Assembly: GCF_026341775.1 (NCBI RefSeq)
Contig: NZ_JAPEOB010000002.1
Location: 496,001 to 560,000, forward strand
From: Streptomyces sp. NBC_00654
GTDB taxonomy: Bacteria > Actinomycetota > Actinomycetes > Streptomycetales > Streptomycetaceae
DNA length: 64,000 nucleotides
Direction of reading: 5' to 3'
A program made the translations under genes and the position numbers. Shown piece after piece: positions 63,686 through 64,000 of this stretch; position 1 is the first letter of the stretch, and each line of letters starts with the position of its first letter. The notes under the pieces are model-generated. The model saw nothing but the letters and a program-made list of their open reading frames with translations, searched no databases and was not told where the DNA came from.

Positions 63686-64000
63686 TGCAACGCCCCTCCT
63701 GGCTCCCCGGACCGGCGTGCCCGATCAGCAGCCGTAGTCCCATGCCTGCCGTGCGTGCTCCGATCAAACAGGATGCATAGGCCGTCGACGTTCCGGCCGC
63801 CCCCGTGGATTCTGCCACTGCCCAAGAGAGCGCAAACCGCCGCGTGCGGCGAATTCACCGTCCGGCATCGGAGCAGTACGGAATTCGGCCACGGAACGAG
63901 TTCTTGGTCACCGACGCGCCGCCGATTGCCCGCGGGGAGGAGTCAACGCTCACTCATGTCCTCGCTCACTCATGTCCTCGCACGCGAAGGCACACCGGGG
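63686..64000. other. Upstream region of the EgtD-like gene, with a tandem repeat
   Basis: 315 bp without a credible gene. Two exact 16-bp copies of CGCTCACTCATGTCCT lie at 63947-63978 near the window edge. Confidence 0.5.

Noticed and set aside
1..64000. CRISPR arrays, rRNA, tRNA, prophage
   Set aside because: No regularly spaced direct repeats, no rRNA- or tRNA-like sequence and no phage structural genes were seen. The short tandem repeats have no spacers.

Overview
The window is high-GC DNA with long, densely packed ORFs, frequent GTG starts, 4-bp ATGA/GTGA gene overlaps and many Tat or lipoprotein signals. Together with the protein families (NsdA-like HTH/TPR regulator, DosS/DosR pair, EgtD homologue, MMPL exporter, DUF4139 proteins) this points to a Streptomyces or close relative. 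No rRNA, tRNA, CRISPR array, phage module or complete transposase gene was seen. The tone is accessory chromosome: many single genes and small cassettes, at least five decayed gene remnants, and a 162-bp palindromic MITE-like element.

Layout. 1-3.4 kb: a PhzF-type enzyme cut by the window edge, then a translationally coupled AAA/ABC-type ATPase plus HNH nuclease resembling a Septu-type defence pair. 3.6-8 kb: PQQ-like and WD40 propeller proteins and a membrane-anchored protein. 8-18.5 kb: a patchwork of single genes (phosphotransferase, SDR, M23 endopeptidase, glutamate racemase-like, SMI1, GNAT, LapA) mixed with remnants of TetR, Nudix and peptidase genes. 18.6-24.6 kb: an MMPL exporter and a D-Ala-D-Ala-peptidase-like serine hydrolase facing away from each other, with a NarL-type two-component system between them. 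The system is bracketed by a 130-bp, about 98 % identical inverted repeat, so both outer genes carry the same upstream DNA. 24.6-38 kb: hydrolases, a SLATT-like 2TM protein, two erythromycin-esterase-family genes, a double-MerR regulator and two adjacent DUF4139 proteins.

39.2-47.8 kb is a redox and sulfur block: a DosS-like sensor kinase that keeps the heme histidine, a DosR-like regulator, a flavohemoprotein, a VKOR-type thiol oxidase overlapping a small Rossmann-like protein, and a rare single-chain fusion of a SufS-type cysteine desulfurase with a SAM methyltransferase, tightly coupled to an uncharacterised 156-residue protein. 48-51.4 kb: an HTH/TPR regulator, then two small membrane proteins behind a CsoR/CstR-like operator. 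51.5-60.5 kb: a GH3 glycosidase and tyrosine phosphatase (overlapping genes), a TetR regulator, and a divergent five-gene oligopeptide/nickel-type ABC transporter operon with a strong candidate operator between them. 60.8-63.7 kb: a CPBP protease-like membrane protein, a HemK-like methyltransferase and an EgtD-like methyltransferase with changed substrate-pocket residues.

Most striking items: the desulfurase-methyltransferase fusion with its coupled partner, the inverted-repeat-bracketed signalling cassette, and the ATPase/HNH pair. All functional calls are from reading motifs; no database search was run.
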